Assembly (NCBI GenBank): GCA_023630585.1
Contig: CM042565.1
Location: 7,995,513-8,059,512 of the forward strand
DNA from: Cranoglanis bouderius
Lineage: Eukaryota > Chordata > Actinopteri > Siluriformes > Cranoglanididae
DNA: 64,000 nucleotides
Reading direction: 5' to 3'
Of this stretch, positions 22,737 to 34,050 are shown piece after piece. A model generated the notes under the pieces. The model was not told where the DNA came from and did no database searches. It saw only the letters and a list, made by a program, of their open reading frames with translations. Position numbers and translations under genes: made by a program. How positions within the stretch are numbered: the first letter of the stretch is position 1; each line of letters begins with the position of its first letter.

Positions 22737-23285
22737 ACAGGTAGTGCAAAAGAATAACAATATATTAAAAATGCTGTGAATGTAAACATAACATACTATG
22801 ACATAGTATTCAGCAGATAAGCTTATACCATATATGGATATAGCAGTTATTGGGATAGCAGCCAGGTAGAGAGTATAGTGGTGGCCTGAATGCTTCAGTA
22901 CCTTTTGCCAGATTTCAGGAGGTTTGTGTGAGGGGAGTGTGGTGGCTTTGCGGCTGCAGCATGTGATGTAAATATCTGTGATGGAGGGATGAGAGACCCC
23001 AATGATCTTCTCAGCTGTCCTCACTATCTGCTGCAGGGTCTTGCGATCCAAAACGGTGCAATTTCCAAACCAGTGATACATCTGGTCAGGATGCTGTTGA
23101 TAGTCCCTCTGTAGAACATGGTGAAGATGGGGGGGTGGGAGACTGGCTTTTTTCAGCCTGTGCAGAAAGTAGAGATGCTGCTGGGATTTCTTGGTTATGG
23201 AGCTGGTGTTGAGGGACCAGGTGAGGTTCTCCACCAGGTGAACACCAAGGAATTTGGGGCTCTTGATGATCTCCACAATATAATA
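22737..23285 (-). pseudogene. LINE reverse-transcriptase C-terminal fragment
   Basis: The minus strand encodes IIKSPKFLGVHLVENLTWSL, then TKKSQQHLYFLHRLKKASL, a degraded RTASE middle and RTAEKIIGVSHPSITDIY. This is the post-catalytic region of a fish CR1/L2/Rex-type non-LTR retrotransposon ORF2. In intact relatives the FLGVHL segment follows the RT palm and the TDIY segment lies near the C-terminus. The YADD catalytic motif is upstream and absent. The frame stays open over about 190 codons, but this is a 5'-truncated fragment of a much longer protein. It abuts the Tc1 right end. Confidence 0.8.
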
Positions 23286-23399
23286 TAAGGATATGTACAA
23301 TATAAGGATATATAATTTAAGGATATGTGTTTGTGGTCATTTTTATCCAGTCACTTACTAAAAGTGCAAGCAGCTAAAACTGTCAAACAAAACAAAACA

Positions 23400-23890
23400 A
23401 AACTGTTACGTACACTGGAAGGGGAGTCAGGATGCATGTGCAGGGGAAACTTTCATTCAAAAATAAAGGAACAAAAAAAAAACAACAAACCATAATCCAT
23501 TGAATGAAAAGCAGTAATCCAAAATGTGATAGTCCTTCACAAATGAGGCAGTAATCCAAATGAGAATATCCATCAAACAGAACTGAGGCAGTAATCCATA
23601 GAAAAGTAATCCATATGTTGAACACAAAAAAAAGGGAACAAACACACGACGCTATGAAGTGGTATGGGAACCACGAACAACGAGCTAATGACTAGGGACT
23701 AGGAATATTTAACTATGGTCTGGGAACCATGAACTATAGGCGAGAGAAAACAAGAAAGAAGCCGGCTTACAGCACATACTCAATCTAAGGCTATTCTGTT
23801 CTACTTTAATAATAATGCTCGCGCTACTCTTCTCGGTAACGCGGAGCGTGGAATGCGGAAGTGCGCTATTCCGCTAGCCTCTGCTAGCAG
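23400..23890. repeat. Probable non-autonomous interspersed repeat
   Basis: Contains iterated segments (AGGCAGTAATCCA at about 23,545 and 23,584; AAAGCAGTAATCCA at about 23,508; GGGAACCACGAAC/GGGAACCATGAAC at about 23,668 and 23,721) and no coding frame with family similarity. Its style resembles the insertion at 7846-8332. Family unknown. A GC-richer segment with GCTAGC repeats ends it near 23,890. Confidence 0.4.
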
Positions 23891-23915
23891 CGTAGCGAGA
23901 GAGAGAGAGACTCTA

Positions 23916-24086
23916 ACAAAAACAAACAAACAAACAAACAAACAAACAAACAAAACCCAGAGTACTTGAATTTTAACCTGTCCAATAATAATCCCAACTT
24001 AAATCTAATGACAATTGTAATAAAACTGTGTTTTGTGAATCGAAAAGTCAGGAATAAAAGCTTATGACTCCAACAAATAACAAACA

Positions 24087-24155
<69 letters not shown>
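23916..24155. repeat. (AAAC)n and (ATT)n microsatellites
   Basis: (AAAC)n at 23,916-23,955 and (ATT)n at 24,088-24,155. Confidence 0.95.
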
Positions 24156-24157
<2 letters not shown>

Positions 24158-24789
24158 CCTACATATTTAAATAAAGCCTAATATAGGAATAGCTTGTTTA
24201 TGTTCAGACAATAAACCTGCTCTGTGGCTATTTATTTTTATTAATTTTTTTCCACAGTTAAGGATGTTCCTAGGTGTAAAAAGGCTTGTGAACCCTTGAT
24301 TTAAGGCACAATTTACTGTTGATCAATTTTGCCATATTAATAATGAATAACTTGCCATATTAGTAAGGGCTGTGTTCATATGACATTTAGAGTGGTTAAA
24401 CATGTCATTAACTACCCACAAATAAGCATTTGGAACTGTTACAGAATAATTTAGGGTGGAGTTAGTAGTATTTCCTAGATATGCATCTGCTTTAATTCTG
24501 AACATTTCAATAAACAGGAACCATTAAACAGGTACTCAGATACCAAAACATAACCTCTACCAAAACACAACCCCATCCATCTCCACAGAGTTAAACTCCA
24601 CAGAAATTTCCTTAGAATTGTTTCTGTTTTTATATCTTGGTTGGTACCAAATGTCCCCACAAAGGTAGGAATATGTGATGTTTTTGACCTTGTGGGGGCG
24701 GTCTTCATGGGTAAAGCTGATTTTTCTTAAACTGCAGCTTTGCTTTGAAAAACCCAAATGATAACTGAGGTTAAAGTTAGGGTTAGTTT
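24156..24789. other. Non-genic; repeat-like GTCCCCACA segment
   Basis: AAATGTCCCCACAAAGG (about 24,648) and GACCTTGTGGGGGCGG (about 24,687) face each other. With the following GGTTAGTTTTAGG they resemble a common fish DNA repeat that leads into the tandem array to the right. Confidence 0.4.
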
Positions 24790-24871
24790 TAGGTGTATTT
24801 TCATACATTGTGGGCATCACCTGTCATGAATGAACTTTGTGGGGACCTCGCACTCAAAAGGTCATGCTAAA

Positions 24872-24916
<45 letters not shown>

Positions 24917-24994
24917 TTTTATACATTATGGGGGTCTCCTGTCAGGAATGTACTTTGTAGGGACCTCCCTCTCAAAGGTCCTGCTTAACACACA

Positions 24995-25051
<57 letters not shown>

Positions 25052-25120
25052 TTTTATACATTATGGGGGTCTCCTGTCAGGAATGTACTTTGTAGGGACC
25101 TCCCTCTCAAAGGTCCTGCT

Positions 25121-25155
<35 letters not shown>

Positions 25156-25226
25156 TTTTTACACATTATGGGGGTCTCCTGTCATGAATGAACTTTGTGG
25201 GGACCTCGCACTCAAAAGGTCCTGCT

Positions 25227-25321
<95 letters not shown>
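24790..25321. repeat. Compound tandem array, about 4 units each with an (AC)n core
   Basis: The spacer TTATACATTATGGGGGTCTC through CTCAAAGGTCCTGCTTAAC recurs at about 24,798, 24,916, 25,051 and 25,156, each copy followed by an (AC)n tract. The second and third spacers are virtually identical. The fourth combines a beginning like the third with an end like the first (AATGAACTTTGTGGGGACCTCGCACTC). The spacings are about 118, 135 and 105 bp, differing in (AC)n length. Confidence 0.9.
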
Positions 25322-25322
<1 letters not shown>

Positions 25323-25403
25323 CCTGACACGGTGATAACATATGGGGACCTTTCTGGTATTCTGTTTATCTGAGGTGCCATTTGACACAGTCCAGGTGTA
25401 TAT

Positions 25404-25414
25404 CTATGTGTGTG

Positions 25415-25447
<33 letters not shown>

Positions 25448-25450
25448 TTT
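25404..25450. repeat. (GT)n microsatellite
   Basis: Interrupted GT tract. Confidence 0.9.
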
Positions 25451-25612
25451 GTGGTGTTTAAGTTTTTCTTTCCATCTGGGCCTGGGGTTTTGCAATAGTG
25501 CTTTATTATTGTTTCTCCAGGAGCGAGGGTGGGCACGATGCCACATACTGAACATACCAACACATTATCCCCTTGCCCACTGCAGAGCGACTCGGCTTCT
25601 CTCATCCTGTTA

Positions 25613-26399
<787 letters not shown>

Positions 26400-26895
26400 A
26401 AACAGCAGGTAGCATTGCCAACCAACAGCTCCAGGGTCCCTGGTTTACATTTCCGGCATTTGGCAGACGCCCTTATCCAGAGCGACTTACGTTTATCTCA
26501 TTTACACAATTGAGCAGTTGAGGGTTAAGGGCCTTGCTCAAGGGCCCAACAGTGGCAGCTTGGTGGTGCTGGGAACTAATGACCTTCCAATCAGTAGCCC
26601 AACATCTTAACCACTCAGCTAGCACTGCTTCATTCCTGAGCTTAGGTTACTGTCTAGCAAGTTTAGGAGTTTTGCATGTTCTCCCCGTGTCCATGTGGGT
26701 TTCGTCTGGGTTGTCTGGTTTCTCCCGACCTCCCAAAATTACAGTTGGTAGGTGGATTGGTGACTTTAAATTGCCCCTAGTGTGAATGAGTGTGTGCATG
26801 GTGATGGACTGGTATCTAGTCTACAATACAATCCTGCCTCGCTTCCAGTGTTCCTGGTATAAGCGTCGGATCCACTGTGACCATGACCAGGAAAA
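26400..26895 (+). mobile_element. V-SINE-like SINE, split by another SINE
   Basis: The left part (GTAGCATTGCCAACCAACAG, CTCCAGGGTCCCTGG) and right part (TTTGCATGTTCTCCCCGTGT, GGTAGGTGGATTGGTGACTT, AAATTGCCCCTAGTGTGAAT, GATCCACTGTGACCATGACC, tail AAGAATGAATGAAT) are colinear parts of one fish SINE. They are separated by the insertion at 26,449-26,632. The type matches the SINE at 13,165 in its central body but is a different subfamily. Confidence 0.8.
26449..26632 (-). mobile_element. tRNA-derived SINE nested in the 26.4-kb SINE
   Basis: On the minus strand the head is GCTAGCTGAGTGGTTAAGAT (A-box), then GGTCATTAGTTCCCAGC (B-box region), AAGCTGCCACTGTTGGGCCC and CTTGAGCAAGGCCCTTAACC. It ends in the highly conserved tail AGTCGCTCTGGATAAGGGCG/TCTGCCAAATGCC. 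This is the SINE type found in otophysan fishes. It cuts the V-SINE-like copy, so it is the younger insertion. Confidence 0.85.
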
Positions 26896-27627
26896 AGTGC
26901 TTACATAAGAAGAATGAATGAATATTTAGCATTTACAACTAAATTTGCTGTAAAAAAAAAAAAAAAAAAAAATTGTCACTTGTATTTATTCAGTAATTGA
27001 TTGAAGTGGCCTATTTATATTAAGGTTGTGTGACATTATTAGTGTGAATAGTGTGACAAATAGCATGTCAGCGCTAAGCACGAATTCAATAAATGAGAAC
27101 ATTAGCACTATTTTGGAACCCAAAGTGGGTTTTGAATGTCACACCCACCAGGTTTTGAACATCACACCCCGTGCTCCACACACGTCAGGGCAGGTGCATT
27201 CAGATGAGAAGCTGAGAAATGAGATAATGTGTGTGTGCGTGTGTGTGTGTTTCTGTTTGGTTTCTCTTCTCCTGCACCGATTCGGTCATCTGCACAGCCA
27301 GTCACAGCTCCCTCTCTCTCCAACATGGTCGACTGGAGCAGACAGGCACTTAGTTGAAACAGTGTGGAAAAACTACTGAAATGTCAGGGCCTTAACGTGA
27401 GTCATCAATGGTATCAGTATGTTCCTCAGGAAAAGTCTAATAAACGTCGGAAATATTTGTAAGTGGGTGGTTCGAAATTAAGAGATGCGTGCTGACTAGG
27501 ATCATGTTTTGAACTGGTTTGTGTATGTATGCTTCACTGAGGAAGAATGGGTGTGTGGCTCATATATATTCCACACTGCATGCCTGCCCTAAAATATTTG
27601 TGTGAGATATGACTCAAGGGAACAGGG

Positions 27628-27629
<2 letters not shown>
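26896..27629. other. Non-genic stretch
   Basis: Poly-A of about 19 at 26,953-26,971 and a short (TG)n at about 27,228-27,250. Nothing else recognised. Confidence 0.45.
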
Positions 27630-27705
<76 letters not shown>

Positions 27706-27813
27706 GATATGACTCAGATGATGGTGCAGATCAGTATATCTGAAATAATTAATGGCTTGACCAGCTGGAGAAAGTACACTGTAATTCAAAAGTAGTAGTA
27801 GTAGTAGTAGTAA
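27630..27813. repeat. (TG)n and (GTA)n microsatellites
   Basis: (TG)n at 27,630-27,700 and (GTA)n at 27,789-27,813. Confidence 0.95.
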
Positions 27814-28049
27814 CTCTGACCACACACACACTTCTAAAGGAAATACTGTTCTATAATAACTCAACTTAAATATTACCTCTTGTTTATTCATTGCTAAATT
27901 AAAAACACTAAATTTCATGCACTTTTCTTGCTTGGACCATTCTTTTGCCCTGTATTGTATCAGGTCTCTAAATGTGCTCAGATGTCTTGAGGAGAAAGGA
28001 GTCCTATGTCTATGCCTAATTTTTTTTTTGTCCGAATAAACAAAATCCC

Positions 28050-28430
28050 ATTAATGATGAAACAAACAAAAAATACATGTTTGATGATAATACACTTAAT
28101 TAAAAAAAAAAAAAAATTGAATCACATTGCAAAAATGTTATCTTAGCAAGTGGAAATATCTCAAACATGAACAAATGTATCTAAACGTAACAGCCTGTAT
28201 AATAAGATTATACAGGCTGTTTTGAGATGCTTGTACACATTTCTATTGGCAGATAATTTTTCTACTTTCTAGAAAGTAATGTTTAAAGTTAGAAAAAAAA
28301 AATCTGATTAGTAATAATGTCTAGAAATAGGTTCAATAATCATATATTTCATTTACTGAAATCTTATAATAGGGAATACTAGAAACATTTGACTATATTC
28401 AAGATATTTGACTTGCTGTCATTTGTCACA
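28050..28430. repeat. Probable interspersed repeat with a perfect hairpin
   Basis: AACAGCCTGTATAAT and ATTATACAGGCTGTT (28,189-28,221) form a 15-bp perfect stem with a 3-nt loop. The surrounding sequence (CTTAGCAAGTGGAAATATCT, TTTCTAGAAAGTAATG) resembles an AT-rich fish MITE. Ends were not defined. Confidence 0.4.
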
Positions 28431-28741
28431 GTACATAAACAAACCCTTGAGCAAAGTGGATTAAATATGTCTGAAGTTCCATAGAACATGCACATACAGT
28501 ATGAAATATCCGATAACTGAATCAGTTAAATCGTGTACAATACATTACACATGCAGTATGTGTTTGGACTGATGTTGATTCAGTGTGTAATTACATTATA
28601 AGTATATGCAGATCCGTTCTGGCCAAATATGTTGATTCCATCCTCGTATCCAATTCCTTGCATCCTTTCCTTGGAGAAAAGAAAAGGAAACTTCAAAGTT
28701 AAAGAAATAAAACGCACCCCTAATGTTTGATGTAGCGTGTA

Positions 28742-29282
28742 CAGTACTGTGCAAATGTTTTAGGCACATGCAAAGAAATGCTGTAGAGCAAAGATGCCTT
28801 CAAAATAATGAAATTAAATGTTTCTACATTTAAAAAGAAAATACCGTAAAGAGCAGTAAACAGTAGTAAATGAGACAAAGTCAATATTTGGTGTGACAAA
28901 AAAATAAAAATAAAAATAGTAGTCTCCGGTACAATTTGCACAGTTTTATAAGGAAATTAGCTGGTAAGTTTTATTGCAGAACCAGCCACAGTTCTTCTGG
29001 ACACTTTGACTTTCTCACTTGCTTCTTATTTTTGCAGCAAAATCCAGCAGCCTTCATTGTGTTTTTTGTCTGAAAAGTGGTCTCTTACGTAATATACTGC
29101 ATTCTTTAATGACATACAAACATTTTTCTGTAACATTTAATTTCGTGCTAGAAAACAAATGTTTGGGAATCTAAAATGTTTTTTTGTACTGACTTGATAA
29201 TGTAGAAGTCATAAAATAAAAAAATCTACAACAAACGTTGTACTAAAAAAAAATAGTGTGCCTAAAACTTTTCACAGTACTG
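28742..29282 (-). mobile_element. Tc1/mariner-type MITE, family B, copy 1
   Basis: TA-flanked. Begins CAGTACTGTGCAAATGTTTT and ends AAAACTTTTCACAGTACTG, inverted termini. It is the reverse complement of copies at 60,670 and 62,212, sharing blocks such as GGACACTTTGACTTTCTCAC, GAACCAGCCACAGTTCTTCT and CAGCCTTCATTGTGTTTTTT. No transposase frame. Confidence 0.88.
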
Positions 29283-29625
29283 TATATGACCCATAATACA
29301 CCCACGACCGGATGTATTATGTGCATTGTGCCTGTTTATGGCCAAGACTATCCTGAATTTTGCACAGAAAAAAAACTTGCCTAAACACTCAATTCTAGCA
29401 CACAAAGTAGAAAGTCAGCGCGAAAAGGGTTTTGAGCGGCTGATTACAAATTCCACTTGATGTGCTACCCTTTTAGTGGCAGCCAGTTCTGCACTAAATT
29501 TTTGTTTGCCTTCCAAAACAAAGTGACAATTAGCGCCATGCGTGTTGCTGGCAGAGTTGCCAGGTGCATGGTTTTCCCAAAGAGTACTCTTTGGGCTAGT
29601 TTTTCTAAAAAAAATATATATATAT
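29283..29625. other. Non-genic stretch
   Basis: Nothing recognised apart from a short AT repeat at about 29,611-29,628. Confidence 0.4.
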
Positions 29626-30109
29626 ATCTAATCAGCCAATCATGAAGCAGCAGTGCTATGCATAAAATGATGATACAGGTGTATTAGAATGGGGGAAAAT
29701 GTGATCTCGCTGGCTTTGATGGTGGCATGGTTTTTGGTACCAGACAGACTGGCTTGAGTATTTTAGAAAATATAATCTCCTGGGATTTTCACACACACTA
29801 GTTTAGACAGAATTTTGCAAAAGAAATCCAGTAAGCGGCAGTTCTGTGGGTGGAAATGCCTTGCTGATGAGTGAGATCAGAGGAGATTGGCCAGACTGGT
29901 TTAAGCTGACAGGAATGCTACGGTAACTCAAATAAGCACTCTTTACCACCATGGTGAGCAGAAAAGCATCTCACAACATGATGAACCTTGAGGAGGATGG
30001 ACTACAACAGCAGAAAACCACATCAGTTTCCATTCCTGCCAGCCAAGAGCAGTAATCTGAAACTACAGTGGGCACAGGTTTGCTGAAACTGGACAGTTGA
30101 AGATTGGAT
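29626..30109 (+). pseudogene. Fourth-family Tc1-like transposon, 5' half
   Basis: + strand sequence recognisable as the 5' untranslated region and N-terminal transposase half of a fish Tc1-like element: TCAGCCAATCATGAAGCAGC, then an ATG near 29,690 (GGGGGAAAATGTGATCTC). Further blocks are TCCTGGGATTTTCACACACA, AGTAAGCGGCAGTTCTGTGG, GTGAGCAGAAAAGCATCTCA and GAGGAGGATGGACTACAACA. Stops break the frame early. It ends abruptly at about 30,109, before the catalytic domain, facing a second copy in the opposite direction. Confidence 0.75.
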
Positions 30110-30129
30110 AAAGACCAAGTGATGTTTTT

Positions 30130-30368
30130 CCAATACTCAGCTGTCCAGTTGTGGTGAACCTGTGCCCACATTAGCCTCAGATTACTGCTCTTAGCTGAAA
30201 GGAATGGAACCTGAACTTGGACATGAACTTCTGCTGTTGTAGCTCACATCACTGAGATCACATACAGTATATGAACATTAACTGAAGCTCTTTACTTGTA
30301 TGTGCATGATTGTATGCATTGCACTACTGCCACATGACTGGTTCATTGGATGATGCAGGTGTACAGGT
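30130..30368 (-). pseudogene. Opposed 5' fragment of the same Tc1-like family
   Basis: The reverse complement reads outward-in from TGTACACCTGCATCATCCAA and GTGGCAGTAGTGCAATGCAT through AGAGCTTCAGTTAATGTTCA. It then jumps (internal deletion) to GAGCTACAACAGCAGAAGTT and ends at AACTGGACAGCTGAGTATTGG. The inner about 110 bp pairs with 30,002-30,109, leaving a 20-nt loop. It differs from the left copy at many sites, so the two arms are not a recent perfect duplication. Confidence 0.75.
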
Positions 30369-30896
30369 TTTTTTTTTTTTGTGTAAAATATGTAGTAATA
30401 TGAGACCATTTTAGGGAGAACATTACTTGTGAATTGGGATTCTTTTCTCACACAGATCTGGCAATAAATTCTAAAAACGCCAACTGGCAAGATTTGGAGA
30501 CGCCGAGTAGGCATTTTCTGGTAGACACAGACACCACACCTTTCAGTGGCACCAGACACTCATGCACTCCACTTCCTGTGAGTAAGCCCCAATATGACTC
30601 ATACTTGTTCACTCCCATTTTATAGATCGATGGTGAGTTCCTCAACGCTGATTACTCACACAGCTTGGGGTCAGTCCACTGGGTCACTAAACCAGTTCTG
30701 TGGCGAGGAAACTGACGTGATGGGGTGACAACGCAGAACAGATTGTGTTTGTGCACAAGAGGAAAGTCAATTTTTTTCTGGTACTAAGCCCATGTGTGAC
30801 TCATGCTTTGTCTTTATGCGACTGGACATCCACATCATGACCAAGAATGGAGGTGATGAGTTGTTCTGTGTCTCTTTTGTCTGTCACACTCACTTT

Positions 30897-30939
<43 letters not shown>

Positions 30940-31620
30940 TTTTTAGAAGAATTGAAAGAACATTTTATTGTTCTTGTGATTTAGAAATACATGATTTAGA
31001 AAAAAATTTTTCTGGTGAAGTCAAAAAATATCCTGAGGGAACAGTTGCACATCATTTGCTTAATTTCTCCATACATTTGTGGCATCAAATATTCCATTTG
31101 AGTAATAAAAATTATAATGATAATGATCTCTTAAAAATCATAACCTAGTATTGTAACCTGCGTGAAATATTATCATTACTACTGCTCTCAATCGATGACC
31201 ATTTGTCTGTTATATGAATGAAAAATAAAGTGATCTTGTTTGGTTAAATCTAGTATAACAAGACTATAACGAGATTGAATACTTTTGGAACACTTAGAGC
31301 CATGTTTACTAAGATAAGCGCCAATTATAGCCGTTTTAGCAGCCATTTGATTGGTGGGAATGGCTAGTTAAGCAGCTGATCTACTAAAAATGTGCATGCA
31401 AACAAACACAGGTGCACTTTGCCTAATTAACATATTGCTGGGGCAGTATAACCCCTATTTTGCACACGACTTCCTATTTTGTGTCAGGTGTTTTACTACA
31501 ATGTTTGTATTAAGTTATTAATTTATTTATTTATTCTTAACTCGCACGCGGTGCTCAGTGTTTATTAAACATTATAAAGTTAAGATCATCTTAAATGGTA
31601 CGGAGTGTTCCAAGTGATGC
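30369..31620. other. Non-genic; (TC)n-T(n) tract
   Basis: (TC)n at about 30,901-30,931 followed by T(n). At 31,270-31,560 the sequence has the flavour of an interspersed repeat, but no ends were found. Confidence 0.4.
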
Positions 31621-31625
31621 TTGCT

Positions 31626-31860
31626 TTCCCATTGGCTAGTGATCATAGTGCAGTTGTGGGTGAGTGGTCAAGTCTCTGGGATACTGATCAAAAGGTCATG
31701 AGATCAGACCCTGGCACTAAAAAGTTGCCACTGCATGGCCCATAACCCTCCAGGGATGCCGTACCCTTGCTGACCCTGCCCTCTGACCCCAGCTTCCTAG
31801 TAAACTAGGACATCCAGTGAAAAAAGATTTTCACTGTACTGTATATGTGACAACAAAGGC
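31626..31860 (+). mobile_element. tRNA-derived SINE
   Basis: The head GAGTGGTCAAGTCTCTGGGA (A-box), TGATCAAAAGGTCATGAGAT and CAGACCCTGGCACTAAAAAG (B-box region) are followed by GTTGCCACTGCATGGCCCAT, a degenerate middle, CTGACCCCAGCTTCCTAGTA and the tail TTTCACTGTACTGTATATGT/GACAACAAAGGCT. It shares the head and middle with the nested SINE at 26,449 but has a different 3' tail. Orientation is plus. Confidence 0.8.
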
Positions 31861-32870
31861 TCTCTTCTCTTCTCTGTCTTTGTGCTGCAATGCTTTTGGG
31901 AATCTCAGCTCTCCACATCCGAATCCACCATCTATTCATGAGCCACCACTACTCCTCAGCAGAGTTCAGTCCGGACATTATTTCCCTCCCTCTCACCTGA
32001 TATTGACTGCACCTGTTATATGTTAAATCCTCATTTAGTTCAGCGTATATATACCATCTCACTCACTTCTAATCTTTGCAAGGTTTTACCATTTCCCCTG
32101 TGCATTACTGAGAGTTCTCTGTTTGCTATTCCTGGCTTGACTTTACCTTCTCTTCTTCTTCTTCTTCTTCTTCTTCTTCTTCTTCTTCTTCTTCTTCTTC
32201 TTCTTCTTTTTAACATTTTTTTTGATCACTTGACTCCTGCCTGATTTCTGACTATGAGTTAGATTGTCAATAAAAGTGACAGACATCGTTGTATCTGCTT
32301 TCTGATTGGCTGGCAGAATAAATCCACATAATATGAGCTGCATCTACCATACTGAGTGCAACTGTAAGATGGAATGGTGAAAACGCTGTTCATTATCTGC
32401 ACCTGATTTGGGAAAACTTTGGTTCTGACATTATTATAAAAGTGACCATGGAATACAGAGACATTTTACTGTGATATTCTCTCAGCTAAGGTTCCAATAC
32501 ACAGAAAATAAATCCAAGGTCAGCAAAGGAAGGGTGGCCAAAGACTTCCTTTTGGTTTGGAGTTCTGAGTAGTTTTTGATTGCTTCTAATAAGCCAACAC
32601 TGTTTTTAGCCATGTTTATGCTTCAGATAACTCCAGATTTTTTATGGCCATTTAATAGCATGTGAAGTCAGTAATTAAAGCCTTGATACATCACAATGTT
32701 ATTTTAACAGTAAACTCCACATCATATTTTGCTTTCTGGGAGGGAAATGTTTTAGAACTACATAAACAATGGCCAAAAAATTCAAAACAGTACTGTTAGC
32801 CCACTTGACCTTATAGACTTTAATGTTTTTTTTTATTTTTATTTTTTACATTATTTTTAATGGTTTGTTT
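31861..32870. other. Non-genic; (CTT)n microsatellite
   Basis: (CTT)n at 32,151-32,208. The rest is unassigned. Confidence 0.5.
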
Positions 32871-32879
32871 AGACATATA

Positions 32880-33240
32880 TGAACTTTTTTTAATGAACAA
32901 TTGCGCTCAAATGCGCACCAAAACAATCGGGCCCGATTGCAAACGAACTCTGGAGCGGTTCGCTTGTGGTGTGAAAGCAAGCCGACCCAACGGACCAACG
33001 AACCAACCTGTAGAGCAATGCATGATGGGATTATGCAGAAAGCGTGTTTGTTTTGCTAATGGCTTGCAACATAAATCGCGATTTAACTTGGACCAAAGAC
33101 AGGGTAAAATACTGCATTGAAATTTGGTCTGACGAACATATTTCTGAACAACTTTCAAAAATGCATAAAAACACTGACATGTATATCTTTCTTTGCACAA
33201 TTTTCTTCAATCTTTTTGTCTCTATTGCTAATGCTTTTGT
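32880..33240 (+). pseudogene. Myb/SANT-like domain remnant, probably transposon-derived
   Basis: From about 33,083 to 33,190 the + strand encodes LTWTKDRVKYCIEIWSDEHI, then SEQLSKMHKNTDMYIF. The spacing of the tryptophans and the W...V...I.IWSDEHI...L...HKN pattern is that of Myb/SANT-like DNA-binding domains, such as those carried by Harbinger/PIF-type elements and domesticated MSANTD genes. Only the first two helices are recognisable and the frame decays into hydrophobic AT-rich sequence. The upstream GAACTCTGGAGCGGTTCGCT-type sequence also looks like repeat flank. It could be a decayed transposon copy rather than a gene fragment. Confidence 0.45.
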
Positions 33241-33919
33241 CACAGTAAGGTTTCTTGGCGCTCTGTTCCAGCGGGGCCCACTAAGGGAGTGCTGGCCACT
33301 TCTACACTCTCTGGTTGAAGCATTACAGATCTTTAGCCTGTGTAAACACACACTAACGGCAAAGCACTCTGGCCCTGCGTGCTCTCAGACTCTCACTGTT
33401 TTGAACTTGATGACACTTTACTTGTAGTTGCACTTAAATAATAAAAATGGCCATATGCTAACATATTATGTTTAGCATGTATATTGCTTCTTTTACAAAA
33501 AAGCAAAATAAAACTGTGTTTACACATCTATGTGTAAAAGGTTGTTTGCAAAGTTTTCCCCAAAGACTTCATTATTTGAAAAAATCTAAAGGAATCAGAC
33601 AACTAATAACTATAGCCACCAACTGCGATTTGCCGGGTCCAAGCACCCTTTGCAAATAGTGCCCCCAGTGGCCAGTTCTTGCCAAGCTACAATGAACAAT
33701 AAAGAAACCATAACTGAACATAGTTGCCAAGTTTTGTGAGTGTAACTCAATGCTCATGATGTTACATTCCAGCTGAAAGCTGATTTTGAAGTAACCCAAT
33801 CTTATATATTAGCACAATTATGCAGTACACCAAATTTTGTTTCTTATTTTGCTCCAGTCTTTTTCTTGTTTGTTAACTTTTTATTCATTGCTAAATTAAA
33901 ACATACTAATGCTAATTCA
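33241..33919. other. Non-genic stretch
   Basis: No feature recognised. Confidence 0.4.
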
Positions 33920-34000
<81 letters not shown>

Positions 34001-34050
34001 CTATTTGTTTTAACAGCCAGAAGGGAGTGTGTTTTTTTTTTTTTTTTTAA
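33920..34050. repeat. (AT)n microsatellite and poly-T
   Basis: (AT)n at 33,922-33,999 and T18 at about 34,031-34,048. Confidence 0.95.
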
